From the NCBI RefSeq assembly GCF_902830275.1, contig NZ_CADESW010000002.1, positions 1-64,000 of the forward strand: a DNA stretch of 64,000 bases, given 5' to 3'. The notes below the pieces were generated by a model. The model saw nothing but the letters and a program-made list of their open reading frames with translations, did not search any database and was not told the DNA's origin. The stretch is from Burkholderia stagnalis. Lineage in GTDB: Bacteria; Pseudomonadota; Gammaproteobacteria; Burkholderiales; Burkholderiaceae. This document shows, piece by piece, positions 1 to 8,914 of this stretch; position 1 is the stretch's first letter, and each line of letters starts with the position of its first letter. The position numbers were made by a program, and so were the translations under genes.

Positions 1-158
1 TGACTTACTTTAGTGTGAGACTCTTGATACTTTTGCTATCCGATCCGAGGATCGGTTCGCTGCCATCAAGCGCCCACACTTATCGGCTGTTAATTTTTAA
101 AGAACGTTTCTGCGAGAAATTCTTCTTTCTCAGCAGCGCTGCGTTGTCAGCAGCAGAG
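1..158 (-). ncRNA. 5' leader of an rRNA operon (16S precursor, partial)
   Basis: Read on the minus strand, this is the transcribed leader that precedes 16S rRNA in Burkholderia. A boxA-like antitermination element (TTCTTTAAAAATT) lies at about 92-105, followed by the leader ending in the AAGTATCAAGAGTCTCACAC-type segment found just before 16S. The 16S gene itself lies beyond the left edge. Leader identity is from recognition of the sequence pattern; the mature 16S end is not visible. Confidence 0.75.
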
Positions 159-165
159 AAACGAG

Positions 166-194
166 ATTATGAACACTGTTTCGCAGTTCGTCAA
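166..194 (-). promoter_or_regulatory. rrn promoter, proximal (P2-like)
   Basis: On the minus strand a -35 box TTGACG (189-194) and a -10 box CATAAT (166-171) are separated by exactly 17 bases, just upstream of the boxA-bearing leader. Near-consensus sigma70 promoter of the rRNA operon. Confidence 0.75.
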
Positions 195-323
195 CAACTT
201 TTTTAACTACTTCGTTGCGACTGCGGGGTTCATCTTCCTGCGCCGGCCGGGTGCCCGACAGGCATCCAACCAACTTCGCTTCCCCCTTCCGCGCCGCGTT
301 GCCGTTAGCGCGAAAGAGGCGTG

Positions 324-352
324 ATTCTAGGCACCTCCCACGAGATGCGCAA
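324..352 (-). promoter_or_regulatory. rrn promoter, distal (P1-like)
   Basis: On the minus strand TTGCGC (347-352) and TAGAAT (324-329) are 17 bases apart, about 158 bases upstream of the proximal promoter. The tandem arrangement matches the two-promoter layout common for rRNA operons. Strength is inferred from the boxes only. Confidence 0.6.
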
Positions 353-481
353 GGGGTTTGATGCACTTTTTTTCCGGCCCATCGATTCCACCCTACAACC
401 CTACCGCGCAGCGAGGCCGCTTATGGCGCAAAGAACGGACTAGAATGTGAGGTTCTTCGCCCCTTTCTATACGAATTTAAT

Positions 482-1699
482 ATGCGCCAGCGAATCGCCA
501 AACGTCTCCCCCCTGATGCCGACAAACTGGTCGGCCTGTCGCTTGCGCTCTTCGCCTCCGGCAGCCGCATCGAGGATCGCTTCTGGGAAGCGAAGCTCGA
601 CGCGCTGCTCGCCAAGATCGTTCGCAATGGCAACCAGACCACGCTCGACGCGGCACTCGATCATCTTCAGCAAAACCATCCCGACGCGTACGGTGCGCTC
701 GCCGACATGGCCGAGACCCACAGCGAGTCGATGGTGATCGAACACGACGGCAAGCCCTATGACGCGCTGCTGATCGCCGTGCCCGTGCTGGCCTGGACGC
801 GCTACATGATCCCGTCGGGCCCGCTGAAGACCGACACCGCCGACGCGCTGCGCGCGCATCTGCAGGCGCACGTGCTCGCGAACGACACGCTCGTCGGGCT
901 GGCGCCGTTCCTCTATAGCATCGACCAGTTGCCGCGGCATCACGTCGAAACCTATCGGCTCGCCCAGCAGCTCGCACACGCCGCGCTCGGCCAGCATGCC
1001 GCCAAACTCAGCTTCGGCGACCTGCCCGAGACTTCGCCGATCCTGGCCGATCCGCGCTTCCTGCTGGCCGTCGTGGCCGCACCGGCAGGCGCCCCGCTGT
1101 TCCGCTGGCAGGAAGAAGAACACGGCTCCCGGATCGAGCGCGGCCAGTGCCTCGAACAATGGACTGCGCAAGGCGGCCCGAACCTCGCCATCGCGCTGCC
1201 AGGCTGCGAATTCGAGTGCCTGCTTCCGGACGCGTACTATTCCGCATGCCGCGATGCCGACGAACGCATTCGCCCGCACACCGTCCGAACGGCCATCCGT
1301 TATCTATTCGACACACTTGGTGCAGCGCCGCAGGAACTGCGCGCCGTGGTCGCGGGCTTCGGCGAACGCCGCATCGACGAGTACCGCGTCGGCTTCACGC
1401 GGCGCGGCAACAACGACGTGATTTACGGCGTCGTCTGGCCGCTCTACGGCCGCGAAAACGGCGACGTGGCAATCGACAATGCCGCGCTCGAAGGCGACTT
1501 GCCGATCGAGGGGCCGCTCGAGGAAATCGTCAGTCTGCTCAAGGAATGCGGCGTGACGGACATCCGCCGGCATGCAGGCCGCTTCGAACCGGAATACTGC
1601 GACGACTGCGGTGTACCGCTGTATGCAGACCCGCTCGGCGAGATCGTCCACGCCGAAATGCCGGAGGATGCGTCGCCCTCACAACCGCACTTCCACTGA
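482..1699 (+). CDS. DUF2863 family protein
   Basis: A 405-residue soluble protein that I recognise as the DUF2863 family of Burkholderiales; its function is unknown. No signal peptide or membrane segment is visible. The C-terminal part carries a C-x2-C pair (C373, C376) inside an acidic stretch, which may be half of a metal site. It stands alone, divergent from the rRNA operon. A TAGAAT box at 441-446 lies about 35 bases upstream of the ATG but has no clear -35 partner. A strong terminator follows at 1729-1764. The family name rests on recall of similar Burkholderia proteins, not on a search. Confidence 0.8.
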   Translation: MRQRIAKRLPPDADKLVGLSLALFASGSRIEDRFWEAKLDALLAKIVRNGNQTTLDAALDHLQQNHPDAYGALADMAETHSESMVIEHDGKPYDALLIAVPVLAWTRYMIPSGPLKTDTADALRAHLQAHVLANDTLVGLAPFLYSIDQLPRHHVETYRLAQQLAHAALGQHAAKLSFGDLPETSPILADPRFLLAVVAAPAGAPLFRWQEEEHGSRIERGQCLEQWTAQGGPNLAIALPGCEFECLLPDAYYSACRDADERIRPHTVRTAIRYLFDTLGAAPQELRAVVAGFGERRIDEYRVGFTRRGNNDVIYGVVWPLYGRENGDVAIDNAALEGDLPIEGPLEEIVSLLKECGVTDIRRHAGRFEPEYCDDCGVPLYADPLGEIVHAEMPEDASPSQPHFH

Positions 1700-1728
1700 C
1701 GAATATCGGCCGAATAACCGTTCGTCGA

Positions 1729-1764
1729 AAGCCGCTCCCGGTTGCCGCCGGGGCGGCTTTTTTT
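1729..1764 (+). terminator. Rho-independent terminator after the DUF2863 gene
   Basis: AAGCCGC-T-CCCGG pairs with CCGGG-GCGGCTT around a short loop and is followed by a run of seven or more T. It lies 30 bases after the stop codon at 1699. Confidence 0.85.
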
Positions 1765-1827
1765 ACGTCCCAAAAACTTTCTGACTTTTCCTAAGCCTTT
1801 CGGCCAAGCAGACATCGTGTAAGGTAT

Positions 1828-1856
1828 TTGTCATGATCTGGCTCAAGGCATAACGC
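1828..1856 (+). promoter_or_regulatory. Putative sigma70 promoter of the LuxR-type regulator
   Basis: TTGTCA (1828-1833) and TAACGC (1851-1856) are 17 bases apart. The predicted transcript starts about 32 bases before the ATG at 1895, which has a CGGAGGAAG ribosome binding site. Confidence 0.45.
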
Positions 1857-1894
1857 CGGTAGCTCATTGTGCAACCCCCTTACGGAGGAAGATT

Positions 1895-2731
1895 ATGCGG
1901 TTCCTGGTGTTAAGTTCAGACGCGGAGCGGCGTGACGGGCTGAAGGCTTTGTTGCGACAGATCGATCGCCACGCCGGGTACAACGACGCGCCCGACAGCT
2001 TCCAGGCCCGCCAGTTGCTGCGCAGCGAGCATTTCGACCTGATCGCGATCGACTGGCAGGACGTCGGTCGGCTCAGCGAGCTCCAGGCGCTTTGCAGCGC
2101 CTGTGCGCCGTCACCGGCCGCGGTCCTGATCGACGAGGCCACGCCGGAGGTGGTCCGTCGGCTCTTCAATTACGGCGTCGCTGGCGTAATCCCCCGCGCC
2201 ACGCGGCCACATTTGATCGTCCGCGCGCTCGAACTGGTGCTGCTCGGCGGGCACTACATCCCTCCGATCGCCCTCAACCTGCAGCCGGCGCCGGTCACGG
2301 CTCGGCAAGACGCTCACTTCCAGGCCCTAGCCGGCAAGATCCCCCGCCGCCCGGCAGCCCGGCTCCTGTCACCGCGACAGGCGCAGATCATGCGCTTCGT
2401 TCACATGGGCAGCACCAACAAGATGATCGCGCGCACGCTCGGCATCAGCGAAGGCACGGTGAAGATCCATCTCGCCAGCATCTTCCAGCAACTCGGGGCA
2501 GCCAATCGCGCCGCCGCGGTCGCGATCTACAACGGCTGGCTGTCGCCACACCTCGAAGTCCTGCTGGCGCCGCGCGACAGCGCGCGCAAGCCGGCGCTGG
2601 GCGAGCGCGGGCCGCTCCCGCTACGCACCGTTCGCGACGACCGCAAATACCCGCCGCCGGCCGCCAACGACGGCTTGCGCAACACACTGCACGCCGCCGA
2701 ACCGCCTGCCCGCTACCGGCGTGATCGCTAG
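1895..2731 (+). CDS. LuxR/NarL-type response regulator with a degenerate receiver
   Basis: A 278-residue transcription factor. Residues 1-120 look like a receiver domain: D53 sits at the end of strand 3 (FDLIAIDW) where the phosphorylated aspartate is expected, but the acidic pair is reduced to S8-D9 and the conserved lysine of strand 5 is R101 (GVIPRA). Residues about 155-215 are a clear LuxR-type helix-turn-helix (LSPRQAQIMRFV, then the ISEGTVKIHL recognition helix). A basic, proline-rich tail of about 60 residues follows and is unlikely to be structured. No histidine kinase is adjacent, so it is an orphan; it may act without phosphorylation. Its targets are unknown. Confidence 0.85.
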   Translation: MRFLVLSSDAERRDGLKALLRQIDRHAGYNDAPDSFQARQLLRSEHFDLIAIDWQDVGRLSELQALCSACAPSPAAVLIDEATPEVVRRLFNYGVAGVIPRATRPHLIVRALELVLLGGHYIPPIALNLQPAPVTARQDAHFQALAGKIPRRPAARLLSPRQAQIMRFVHMGSTNKMIARTLGISEGTVKIHLASIFQQLGAANRAAAVAIYNGWLSPHLEVLLAPRDSARKPALGERGPLPLRTVRDDRKYPPPAANDGLRNTLHAAEPPARYRRDR

Positions 2732-2806
2732 CCGGACAGTCTCGCAATCGCGACGATCGGCGCGTACGGATTCCCACCTTTGATGTTCAACGAGTAATAT
2801 GAACGC

Positions 2807-3481
2807 ATGGGTTTTCTCTTCACACCGCTTCCGCTATGGGTTGGCGTCGGTGGCTGGATCGCCGCCGCGATCCTGCTCGCGCTGGCGATCTGGAAGCGGC
2901 CGTTCGTCCGGCTTCAGGACGCGACACTCCAGCACGTCTGGCTCGCGCTCGTCACGGCGATCACGGTGCTGTGGGCATCGAACGCGTGGCTCGAAGACGG
3001 GCTCGTCATGCACCTGCTCGGCGCGACCTTGCTCGTCACATTATTCGACTGGACTCTCGCGCTGATCGCGATGGGCGCCGTGACGGTGGTGGCCGCGATC
3101 ATCTTCGACGCGCCGTGGCACGGCATCGGCCTGACCTATCTGGTCTACGGCGCGTTGCCCGTCGCCGTGTCGTCGCTGCTGCAGCGCGCCGCGATCGCGT
3201 GGCTGCCGCACAATCTGTCGTCGTTCATCATCGGCCAGGGCTTCATTTCGCCGGCGATCGCGATCGTCACGGTCGCCGCGGCCGCGGCCGGCGTGCAGCT
3301 CGCGCTTGCGGACGGCATGCCCGTCGTCATCCCGTCCGGCTATCTGTGGAACACGGCCCTGCTCGCGCTCGGCGAAGCGTGGTTCACCGGCATGGCGACG
3401 GCGTTGATCGCCGTCTATCGCCCGGCCTGGGTCACGACCTTCGACGTCCGCCGTTACCGCCTCGGCGGCCCGCGCGCGTGA
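2807..3481 (+). CDS. Energy-coupling factor ABC transporter permease-like membrane protein
   Basis: A 224-residue hydrophobic protein with about six membrane segments and almost no soluble part. It resembles the small beta-proteobacterial membrane proteins labelled as ECF-transporter permease or CbiM-like (COG3235). No ATPase or substrate-binding gene is adjacent, so transport function is inference. The chosen ATG starts MGFLFTPLPLW and is 75 bases downstream of the regulator gene; the two may share a transcript. Confidence 0.65.
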   Translation: MGFLFTPLPLWVGVGGWIAAAILLALAIWKRPFVRLQDATLQHVWLALVTAITVLWASNAWLEDGLVMHLLGATLLVTLFDWTLALIAMGAVTVVAAIIFDAPWHGIGLTYLVYGALPVAVSSLLQRAAIAWLPHNLSSFIIGQGFISPAIAIVTVAAAAAGVQLALADGMPVVIPSGYLWNTALLALGEAWFTGMATALIAVYRPAWVTTFDVRRYRLGGPRA

Positions 3482-3618
3482 GTGCGCCGGTTGCACTGTC
3501 CCGCGCGTGCGTCGCCACTTCGCATCTGCGACGCAGGAGAGGGCACCGTCTACTGTCGCGCAACTTTTTTGCGCTAAGATTGAACTCCTGATCTTCATCG
3601 GGCATCTATACGTGCCCG

Positions 3619-4278
3619 ATGTCTCATTCGCTCCTCACCAATAACCAGATGGACAGCTCACCCGCCTCGCTCCGGATTCTCAGAGCGTTCGGCAAGCTGG
3701 CAGCCTGTGTCACGGGTCTGTCGCTTGCGCTTCCGGCGCCGGTTCTCGCGGACCTCCTCGACCAGCGCTCCGAACTGATCAGCAAATTCGTCAACGACAT
3801 GCACGCCGACCCGCTTGTCGCGGACTGCGCGGCGCACGGCAGTTTCATCGCCAGCACATCGAGCGCGTTCGATCGCGTCGACTTCCCGCCCAACGCGTTC
3901 GAAAGCGGCAATGCAGCGGTCACGCCGTGGAACGACGCGTTCGACCAGGGCAAGCAGCGCGTCAAGGTCGACAACATCGTCACCGTCGAAGGGCTCGGCA
4001 TCCGCAACGGCGGCGGCGAACCGGCGCCGCTGAAATTCCGCTGCGGCTACGTCGGCCAGCAGATGCTCGCGTTCAGCTGGAACGATCCGGTCCCGCCGCT
4101 AAAGCCGCGTGTCGAGCGGCCCGCGCCGACGACGAAGAAATTCAAGGGCAAGACGTCCGCGAAAGGCAAGGCCAAGGCGAAATCTTCGAGCCGCACCGGC
4201 AAGAAAGCCGTCGCGACGAAGAAATCCACGACCCAGAAGAAGGCCGTGAAGAAGAAATCGACGGCGAAGAAGTCCTGA
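3619..4278 (+). CDS. Exported BspC-like protein with a lysine-rich tail
   Basis: A 219-residue protein. After a basic N-terminus, residues about 25-45 form a signal peptide ending in PAPVLADL. The middle (about 46-150) holds two cysteines (in VADCAAHG and KFRCGYVG) that could form a disulfide after export; this part resembles the BspC-domain proteins named in Burkholderia genomes, a tentative match. From about residue 157 to the end the chain is almost wholly Lys, Ala, Ser and Thr with KKxx repeats, like histone H1 C-termini. The role is unknown; the tail could bind DNA, LPS or other polyanions. A bidirectional terminator follows. Confidence 0.7.
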   Translation: MSHSLLTNNQMDSSPASLRILRAFGKLAACVTGLSLALPAPVLADLLDQRSELISKFVNDMHADPLVADCAAHGSFIASTSSAFDRVDFPPNAFESGNAAVTPWNDAFDQGKQRVKVDNIVTVEGLGIRNGGGEPAPLKFRCGYVGQQMLAFSWNDPVPPLKPRVERPAPTTKKFKGKTSAKGKAKAKSSSRTGKKAVATKKSTTQKKAVKKKSTAKKS

Positions 4279-4303
4279 CGCGCCACGCGACGGCGCGAGA
4301 CGC

Positions 4304-4341
4304 AAAAAAGCCGGGGCATCCAGCGATGGCCCGGCTTTTTC
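4304..4341. terminator. Bidirectional terminator between convergent genes
   Basis: AAAAAAGCCGGG and CCCGGCTTTTT flank an imperfect inner stem (GCATC/GATG with one mismatch). It has A-runs on the left and T-runs on the right, so it can stop both the exported-protein gene (+) and the carboxypeptidase gene (-). Confidence 0.85.
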
Positions 4342-4360
4342 TTTCCCCGCGGATCCGTGC

Positions 4361-5515
4361 TTACGCGAACGTCTCGACGTGCCGCAGGATCGCCGCCAGC
4401 ATCGCCGCGCCGAGCGCAGCACTGCGTTCGCCGCTCCAGCCGACGCGCTCGTCGGGCAGGTTCGCGTTGTCCTTGAACGGCATCTCGAGCGTCAGCGACA
4501 GGCAGCCGAACCGATGCCCGATGTACTTGGACGCAAGCTTGAGCGCGTCCTCCTTGTACTTGCTCGCCGCGTAGCCGTGCTCGTCCTGGAAGTCGGGGCT
4601 CGCCACCTTGAACGCGTCGATGAACGCCGCCTGCTCCTTGCCCTGCTGCTCGGTGAAGCTCGGCAGCATTTCCGAGCCCGCGACGAATACGTACGGCAAA
4701 TCCTCGTCGCCGTGGATGTCGAAGAACAGGTCGCAGCCGATCGCATGGATCGCGTCACGCACGACCAGCACCTCGGGGCTGCGCGCGGCATCCGGCTCCA
4801 TCCATTCGCGATTCAGGTTCGCGCCGGCAGCATTGGTCCGAAGGTTGCCGTGCACGCTGCCGTCCGGATTCATGTTCGGCACGATGTAGAACGTTGCGTG
4901 GTCGTAGAGCTTGCGCGCGACCGGATCGCCGGCCCAGTCGCCCCATCCGGCAAGGCGCTTGACGAGCCCTTCGACGAACCACTCGGCCATCGTCTCGCCC
5001 GGATGCTGGCGCGCGATGATCCACACCTTCTTCTTCGGCGCATCGTCCGTGTCGGGCGCACCGAGCGTCAGCAGCGACATCGGCCGCCCTTCGACGGTCC
5101 GGCCGAGCTCGGTCACGCTCGCCTGCGGCAATTGCTGAACCGCACCAAGGAACGCCGCATGACGCTCCTCCGAATACGGCTCGAAATACGCGTAGTAGAT
5201 GCTGTCGAACTCGGGCGTATGGTCGATCGTCATCGTCTTGCCGTCGAAAGTCGTCGGCACGCGGAACCAGTCGACCCGGTCGTAGCTCGCGACCGCATGG
5301 TAGTTGCGCCAGCCCGACGGGTATGCACACTCGGCCGCGTTCTCGAACGTCATCACGCACCGCTCGCCGCGCGCTCCCGTCACGCGGTAGTAGAACCACT
5401 GAGCGAATTCGGCCTGGTTGTCGCCGCGCACGCGCAGACGGATCGCGTCCGGCTGCTCGCACGACACGACGTCGATCGCGCCGGCGTCGAAATTACTGGT
5501 GATCGAAAGGGTCAT
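4361..5515 (-). CDS. M14 family metallocarboxypeptidase
   Basis: A 384-residue zinc carboxypeptidase of the cytosolic carboxypeptidase type. An N-terminal beta domain (about 1-130) precedes the catalytic domain. Zinc ligands are visible as H171 and E174 (HPGE) and H268 (FFDIHGD); N234-x-R236 (NLNRE) is the substrate-carboxylate motif, and E344 (LTLEMPF) fits the catalytic glutamate. I chose the ATG at 5515 because CAGGAG lies 6 bases upstream; the frame stays open for 45 more codons upstream but that part overlaps no family feature. It follows yaaA on the same strand by 55 bases, so cotranscription is likely. The natural substrate is unknown. Confidence 0.9.
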   Translation of the reverse strand: MTLSITSNFDAGAIDVVSCEQPDAIRLRVRGDNQAEFAQWFYYRVTGARGERCVMTFENAAECAYPSGWRNYHAVASYDRVDWFRVPTTFDGKTMTIDHTPEFDSIYYAYFEPYSEERHAAFLGAVQQLPQASVTELGRTVEGRPMSLLTLGAPDTDDAPKKKVWIIARQHPGETMAEWFVEGLVKRLAGWGDWAGDPVARKLYDHATFYIVPNMNPDGSVHGNLRTNAAGANLNREWMEPDAARSPEVLVVRDAIHAIGCDLFFDIHGDEDLPYVFVAGSEMLPSFTEQQGKEQAAFIDAFKVASPDFQDEHGYAASKYKEDALKLASKYIGHRFGCLSLTLEMPFKDNANLPDERVGWSGERSAALGAAMLAAILRHVETFA

Positions 5516-5570
5516 CGTTTCTCCTGTCCCATGCAAAGCCACGCCGTCGGTCTCGTGAACCGCAGGCCGG

Positions 5571-6353
5571 TCACTCGCCGATTCGCCGGCGATATACGTA
5601 GGTCGAATCGTTCGACGCTGCTTCGTCGAACGCATAGCCTTCCACCGCAAACGCCTTCAGCGCCAGCGGCTCGGCGACGCGGTGCTCCACGATATAGCGC
5701 GCCATCAGGCCGCGTGCGCGCTTCGCGTGGAAGCTGATGATCTTGTAGCGGCCGCCCTTCCAGTCCTCGAACACCGGCGTGACGACCGGGGCAGCCAGTT
5801 GCTTCGGCCTGACCGACTTGAAATACTCGGTCGACGCGCAATTGATCAGCACGCGCGACGCGCCGCTGCGTGCTTCCAGCTGTTCGTTCAGCGCGCGGGT
5901 GATCCGGTCGCCCCAGAACGCATACAGATCCTTGCCGCGGGCGTTCGCGAAACGCGTGCCCATCTCGAGCCGGTACGGCTGCAGCAGGTCGAGCGGACGC
6001 AGCAGCCCGTACAGGCCCGACAGCACGCGCACATGCTGCTGCGCGTAATCGAGATCCGCCGCCGACAGCGACTTCGCGTCGAATCCCTCGTAGACGTCGC
6101 CGTTGAATGCGAGCACCGCCTGCTTCGCGTTCGCCGGCGAAAAGGTGCGCGACCAGTCGGCGTAACGCTGGAAGTTCAGGCGCGCGAGCGGATCGGAAAT
6201 GTCCATCAGCGTCGCGATGTCCTGCGGCGACAACCTGCGCAGGCCGTCGATCAGTTCCGACGCATCGTCGACGAACGCCGGCTCGGTATAGGCCTGGACA
6301 TGAGCGGGGGTGTCGTAGTCGAGGGATTTCGCGGGGGAGAGAACGATTATCAT
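5571..6353 (-). CDS. yaaA: Peroxide stress protein YaaA
   Basis: A 260-residue member of the YaaA/UPF0246 (DUF328) family, full length. Family hallmarks include the N-terminal LSPAKSLD, the NGDVYEGF segment and [11 protein letters not shown]. In E. coli YaaA lowers free intracellular iron during hydrogen peroxide stress, limiting Fenton damage, and binds DNA. It is the first gene of a likely pair with the downstream carboxypeptidase and is divergent from the PIN-domain gene 57 bases away. No OxyR site was identified by eye. Confidence 0.95.
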   Translation of the reverse strand: MIIVLSPAKSLDYDTPAHVQAYTEPAFVDDASELIDGLRRLSPQDIATLMDISDPLARLNFQRYADWSRTFSPANAKQAVLAFNGDVYEGFDAKSLSAADLDYAQQHVRVLSGLYGLLRPLDLLQPYRLEMGTRFANARGKDLYAFWGDRITRALNEQLEARSGASRVLINCASTEYFKSVRPKQLAAPVVTPVFEDWKGGRYKIISFHAKRARGLMARYIVEHRVAEPLALKAFAVEGYAFDEAASNDSTYVYRRRIGE

Positions 6354-6410
6354 AGAGGCTCGCTGGCACGCCGTGCCGAGCGGTCAGACGAAAACCACCG
6401 ATTGTAACGA

Positions 6411-6890
6411 ATGCCCAGCTCCCTCGCCCCGCGTGCAGAATGCCGCGTCGTGCTCGATTCGAATGTCTGGATCGACATTCTCGTCTTCGACGATCCCGCC
6501 ACACGCCCGATCCGCGCCGCACTGGAACGCGGCGCCCTCGTCGCGCTGATCGACGGGCGCTGCCTGACCGAGCTCGAACACGTGCTCGACTATCCGCAAT
6601 TCCAGGCGCGCGCGGTCGACAAGGCCGCCGCACTCGAAATCGTCGCGCGCCTCGCGCAACGGGTCGAACCGCCGCCTGTCATGGCCGACGCGCCGCCGCT
6701 GCCGAAATGCAAGGATCGCGACGACCAGAAATTTCTCGAACTGGCGCGCGCCGCGCAGGCCGAATGGCTCGTGTCGAAGGACCGGGCGCTGCTGAAGCTC
6801 GCCAAACGCACCGCACGCGACTTCGGCTTCCGGATCGCCCAGCCCGCGCCGTTCACCGAAGCCTGCGCGCTCGACGCCACGCCGACCTGA
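6411..6890 (+). CDS. PIN-domain protein, putative toxin of a toxin-antitoxin type
   Basis: A 159-residue PIN-domain nuclease-like protein (COG1569 type). The acidic site residues are in place: D16 (VLDSNVW), E54 (CLTELEHV), D102/D104/D105 (KDRDDQKFLE) and D124 (SKDRALL). PIN enzymes use such a cluster to bind Mg2+ or Mn2+ and cut RNA. No small antitoxin gene lies on either side: upstream is divergent yaaA and downstream, 36 bases on, is an aminotransferase. It is therefore either a solitary chromosomal PIN protein or a toxin whose partner is elsewhere. RNA target unknown. Confidence 0.85.
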   Translation: MPSSLAPRAECRVVLDSNVWIDILVFDDPATRPIRAALERGALVALIDGRCLTELEHVLDYPQFQARAVDKAAALEIVARLAQRVEPPPVMADAPPLPKCKDRDDQKFLELARAAQAEWLVSKDRALLKLAKRTARDFGFRIAQPAPFTEACALDATPT

Positions 6891-6926
6891 CGCGCGCCGC
6901 GCCCTTCACTCTCGACAGCCACACCG

Positions 6927-8099
6927 ATGAACGCTCCCTTCGACATGCCTACGACTCCCGCTTTCCCCTCGCGTCTGCCGAACGTCGGCACGACGATCTT
7001 CACGGTCATGAGCGCGCTCGCCGCCGAGAAAGGCGCGGTCAACCTCGGCCAGGGCTTTCCGGATTTCGATTGCGATCCGCGCATCGTCGACGCGGTGGCC
7101 GCCGCGATGCGCGACGGCCACAACCAGTATCCACCGATGGCGGGCGTCGCGCCGCTGCGCGATGCGATCGCCGACAAGATCGCGCAGGTGTACGGGCGCC
7201 GCTACGATCCGGCGACCGAAATCACGGTGACGGCCGGCGCGACGCAGGCGCTGCTGACCGCGATCCTGTGCGCGGTGCACCCGGGCGACGAGGTGATCGT
7301 CGTCGAGCCGACCTACGACAGCTACCTGCCGTCGATCGAACTCGCCGGCGGCAAGCCGGTGTTCGTCACGCTGGAAGCGCCCGACTATGCAATCCCGTTC
7401 GATCGCCTCGCGGCCGCGATCACGCCGAAGACGCGCATGATCCTGATCAACACGCCGCACAACCCGACCGGTACCGTGTGGCGCGAGGCGGACATGCGCA
7501 AGCTCGAGGAGATCGTGCGCGGCACCAACCTGCTGATCCTGTCGGACGAGGTGTACGAGCACATGGTGTATGACGGCGCGCGCCACGAGAGCGTCGCCCG
7601 CTATCCGGAGCTGGCCGCGCGCAGCTTCATCGTGTCGAGCTTCGGCAAGACCTATCACGTGACGGGCTGGAAAGTCGGCTACGTCGCCGCGCCGGCCGCG
7701 CTCAGCGCCGAGTTCCGCAAGGTCCACCAGTTCAACGTGTTCACGGTGAACACGCCGATGCAGTTCGGGCTTGCCGACTACCTGCGCGACCCGGCGCCGT
7801 ACCTGACGCTCGCGGGCTTCTACCAGCAGAAGCGCGACTTCTTCCGCGCCGGCCTCGAACGCACGCGCTTCAAGCTGCTGCCGTGCTCGGGCACGTATTT
7901 CCAGTGCGTCGACTATTCGGCGATCAGCGACCTGCCGGAGGCGGAATTCTCGAAGTGGCTGACGGCGGAAATCGGCGTCGCGGCGATTCCGGTATCGGCG
8001 TTCTATCACGAGCCGCACGAATCGGGCGTCGTGCGCTTCTGCTTTGCAAAGCAGGAAAGCACGCTCGCCACCGCGCTCGAACGGCTCGCAAAGCTGTAA
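6927..8099 (+). CDS. PLP-dependent aminotransferase, methionine aminotransferase (YbdL) type
   Basis: A 390-residue class I/II aminotransferase. The PLP-binding lysine is K241 (SSFGKTYHVTGWK); N179-P180 of TPHNPTG, D207 and Y210 (LSDEVYEH) complete the cofactor site. The sequence is closest in feel to YbdL, which transaminates methionine, with kynurenine aminotransferases as relatives, so the exact amino donor is not certain. The gene starts 36 bases after the PIN gene and is followed by a convergent GST gene. Cytoplasmic. Confidence 0.88.
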   Translation: MNAPFDMPTTPAFPSRLPNVGTTIFTVMSALAAEKGAVNLGQGFPDFDCDPRIVDAVAAAMRDGHNQYPPMAGVAPLRDAIADKIAQVYGRRYDPATEITVTAGATQALLTAILCAVHPGDEVIVVEPTYDSYLPSIELAGGKPVFVTLEAPDYAIPFDRLAAAITPKTRMILINTPHNPTGTVWREADMRKLEEIVRGTNLLILSDEVYEHMVYDGARHESVARYPELAARSFIVSSFGKTYHVTGWKVGYVAAPAALSAEFRKVHQFNVFTVNTPMQFGLADYLRDPAPYLTLAGFYQQKRDFFRAGLERTRFKLLPCSGTYFQCVDYSAISDLPEAEFSKWLTAEIGVAAIPVSAFYHEPHESGVVRFCFAKQESTLATALERLAKL

Positions 8100-8188
8100 A
8101 GGCCACAGCGGGCGGCGTGGCACATCAAGCACGCCGCCGCTCGCGCCCCGCGCACCGCGGGGCCGGCAATGCGCACGCGCGACGGCGC

Positions 8189-8845
8189 TTATGCTCGCTT
8201 GCCGTTCGCCGCGGCCATATATGCCTTGCAGTCCTCCGTGACGCGCTTCGCGGCCGGACGCTCCCCGACCAGCTGCGCATGCGCCTTCCAGTCGATGCCC
8301 GCGTCGAGCAGGAAATCGTGGCCGAAAATCCTCTTCGTTGCCGAGCCGATGATCGGCAGGTGGATCGATGCGGCGATGTCCGCGAGACCGAACGAATCGC
8401 CGAGCACGTACGGCGAGAAGCGCGTCATCCGCTTGAATGCGCCGATCGCGCGCGGCAGGCGCTTCTCGACGTGCGCCTTCATCCCGTCGCTGACTTTCCC
8501 GCCGAAGAACGCCTCGGTGTAGATCTCGCGCGCGGTCCATTCGAGATACAGCTCGAGCGTCTCGACGAGTTCGCGCACCTTCGCGGCCGCGAACGGGTCG
8601 GACGGGAAGATCGGTTTCTCGGGATAGCGCGCCGCCAGATATTCGATGATCACCTGCGACTCGAACAGCGCACCCTGCTCGGTCTTCAGAAACGGAATCT
8701 TGCCGAGCGGCGTATCGGCGAGCACGGCCGGATCGGTGACCGGCAGGTCGCACGTCGATTCCTCGAAAGGAATGCCGTGCTCGAGCAGGACGAACTTGAC
8801 CTTGTTGTAATAGTTGGACAACGGAATACCGCACAGCTGTAGCAT
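8189..8845 (-). CDS. Glutathione S-transferase family protein
   Basis: A 218-residue protein with an N-terminal thioredoxin-like domain (about 1-78) and a helical C-terminal domain. LFESQVIIEYL at about 60-70 fits the glutathione-binding E-S motif. The catalytic residue is not obvious: C5, S10 and Y12-Y13 are candidates. The substrate is unknown. It is divergent from the enoyl-CoA hydratase gene, with an inverted repeat (8915-8928) between them that could control both. Confidence 0.88.
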   Translation of the reverse strand: MLQLCGIPLSNYYNKVKFVLLEHGIPFEESTCDLPVTDPAVLADTPLGKIPFLKTEQGALFESQVIIEYLAARYPEKPIFPSDPFAAAKVRELVETLELYLEWTAREIYTEAFFGGKVSDGMKAHVEKRLPRAIGAFKRMTRFSPYVLGDSFGLADIAASIHLPIIGSATKRIFGHDFLLDAGIDWKAHAQLVGERPAAKRVTEDCKAYMAAANGKRA

Positions 8846-8914
8846 CGGAGTCTCCTTCCTCGCTTGGACGCGGCCGGAACTACGCCCGGCTCGCGGGGAT
8901 GCGTCGCGCTGAAA

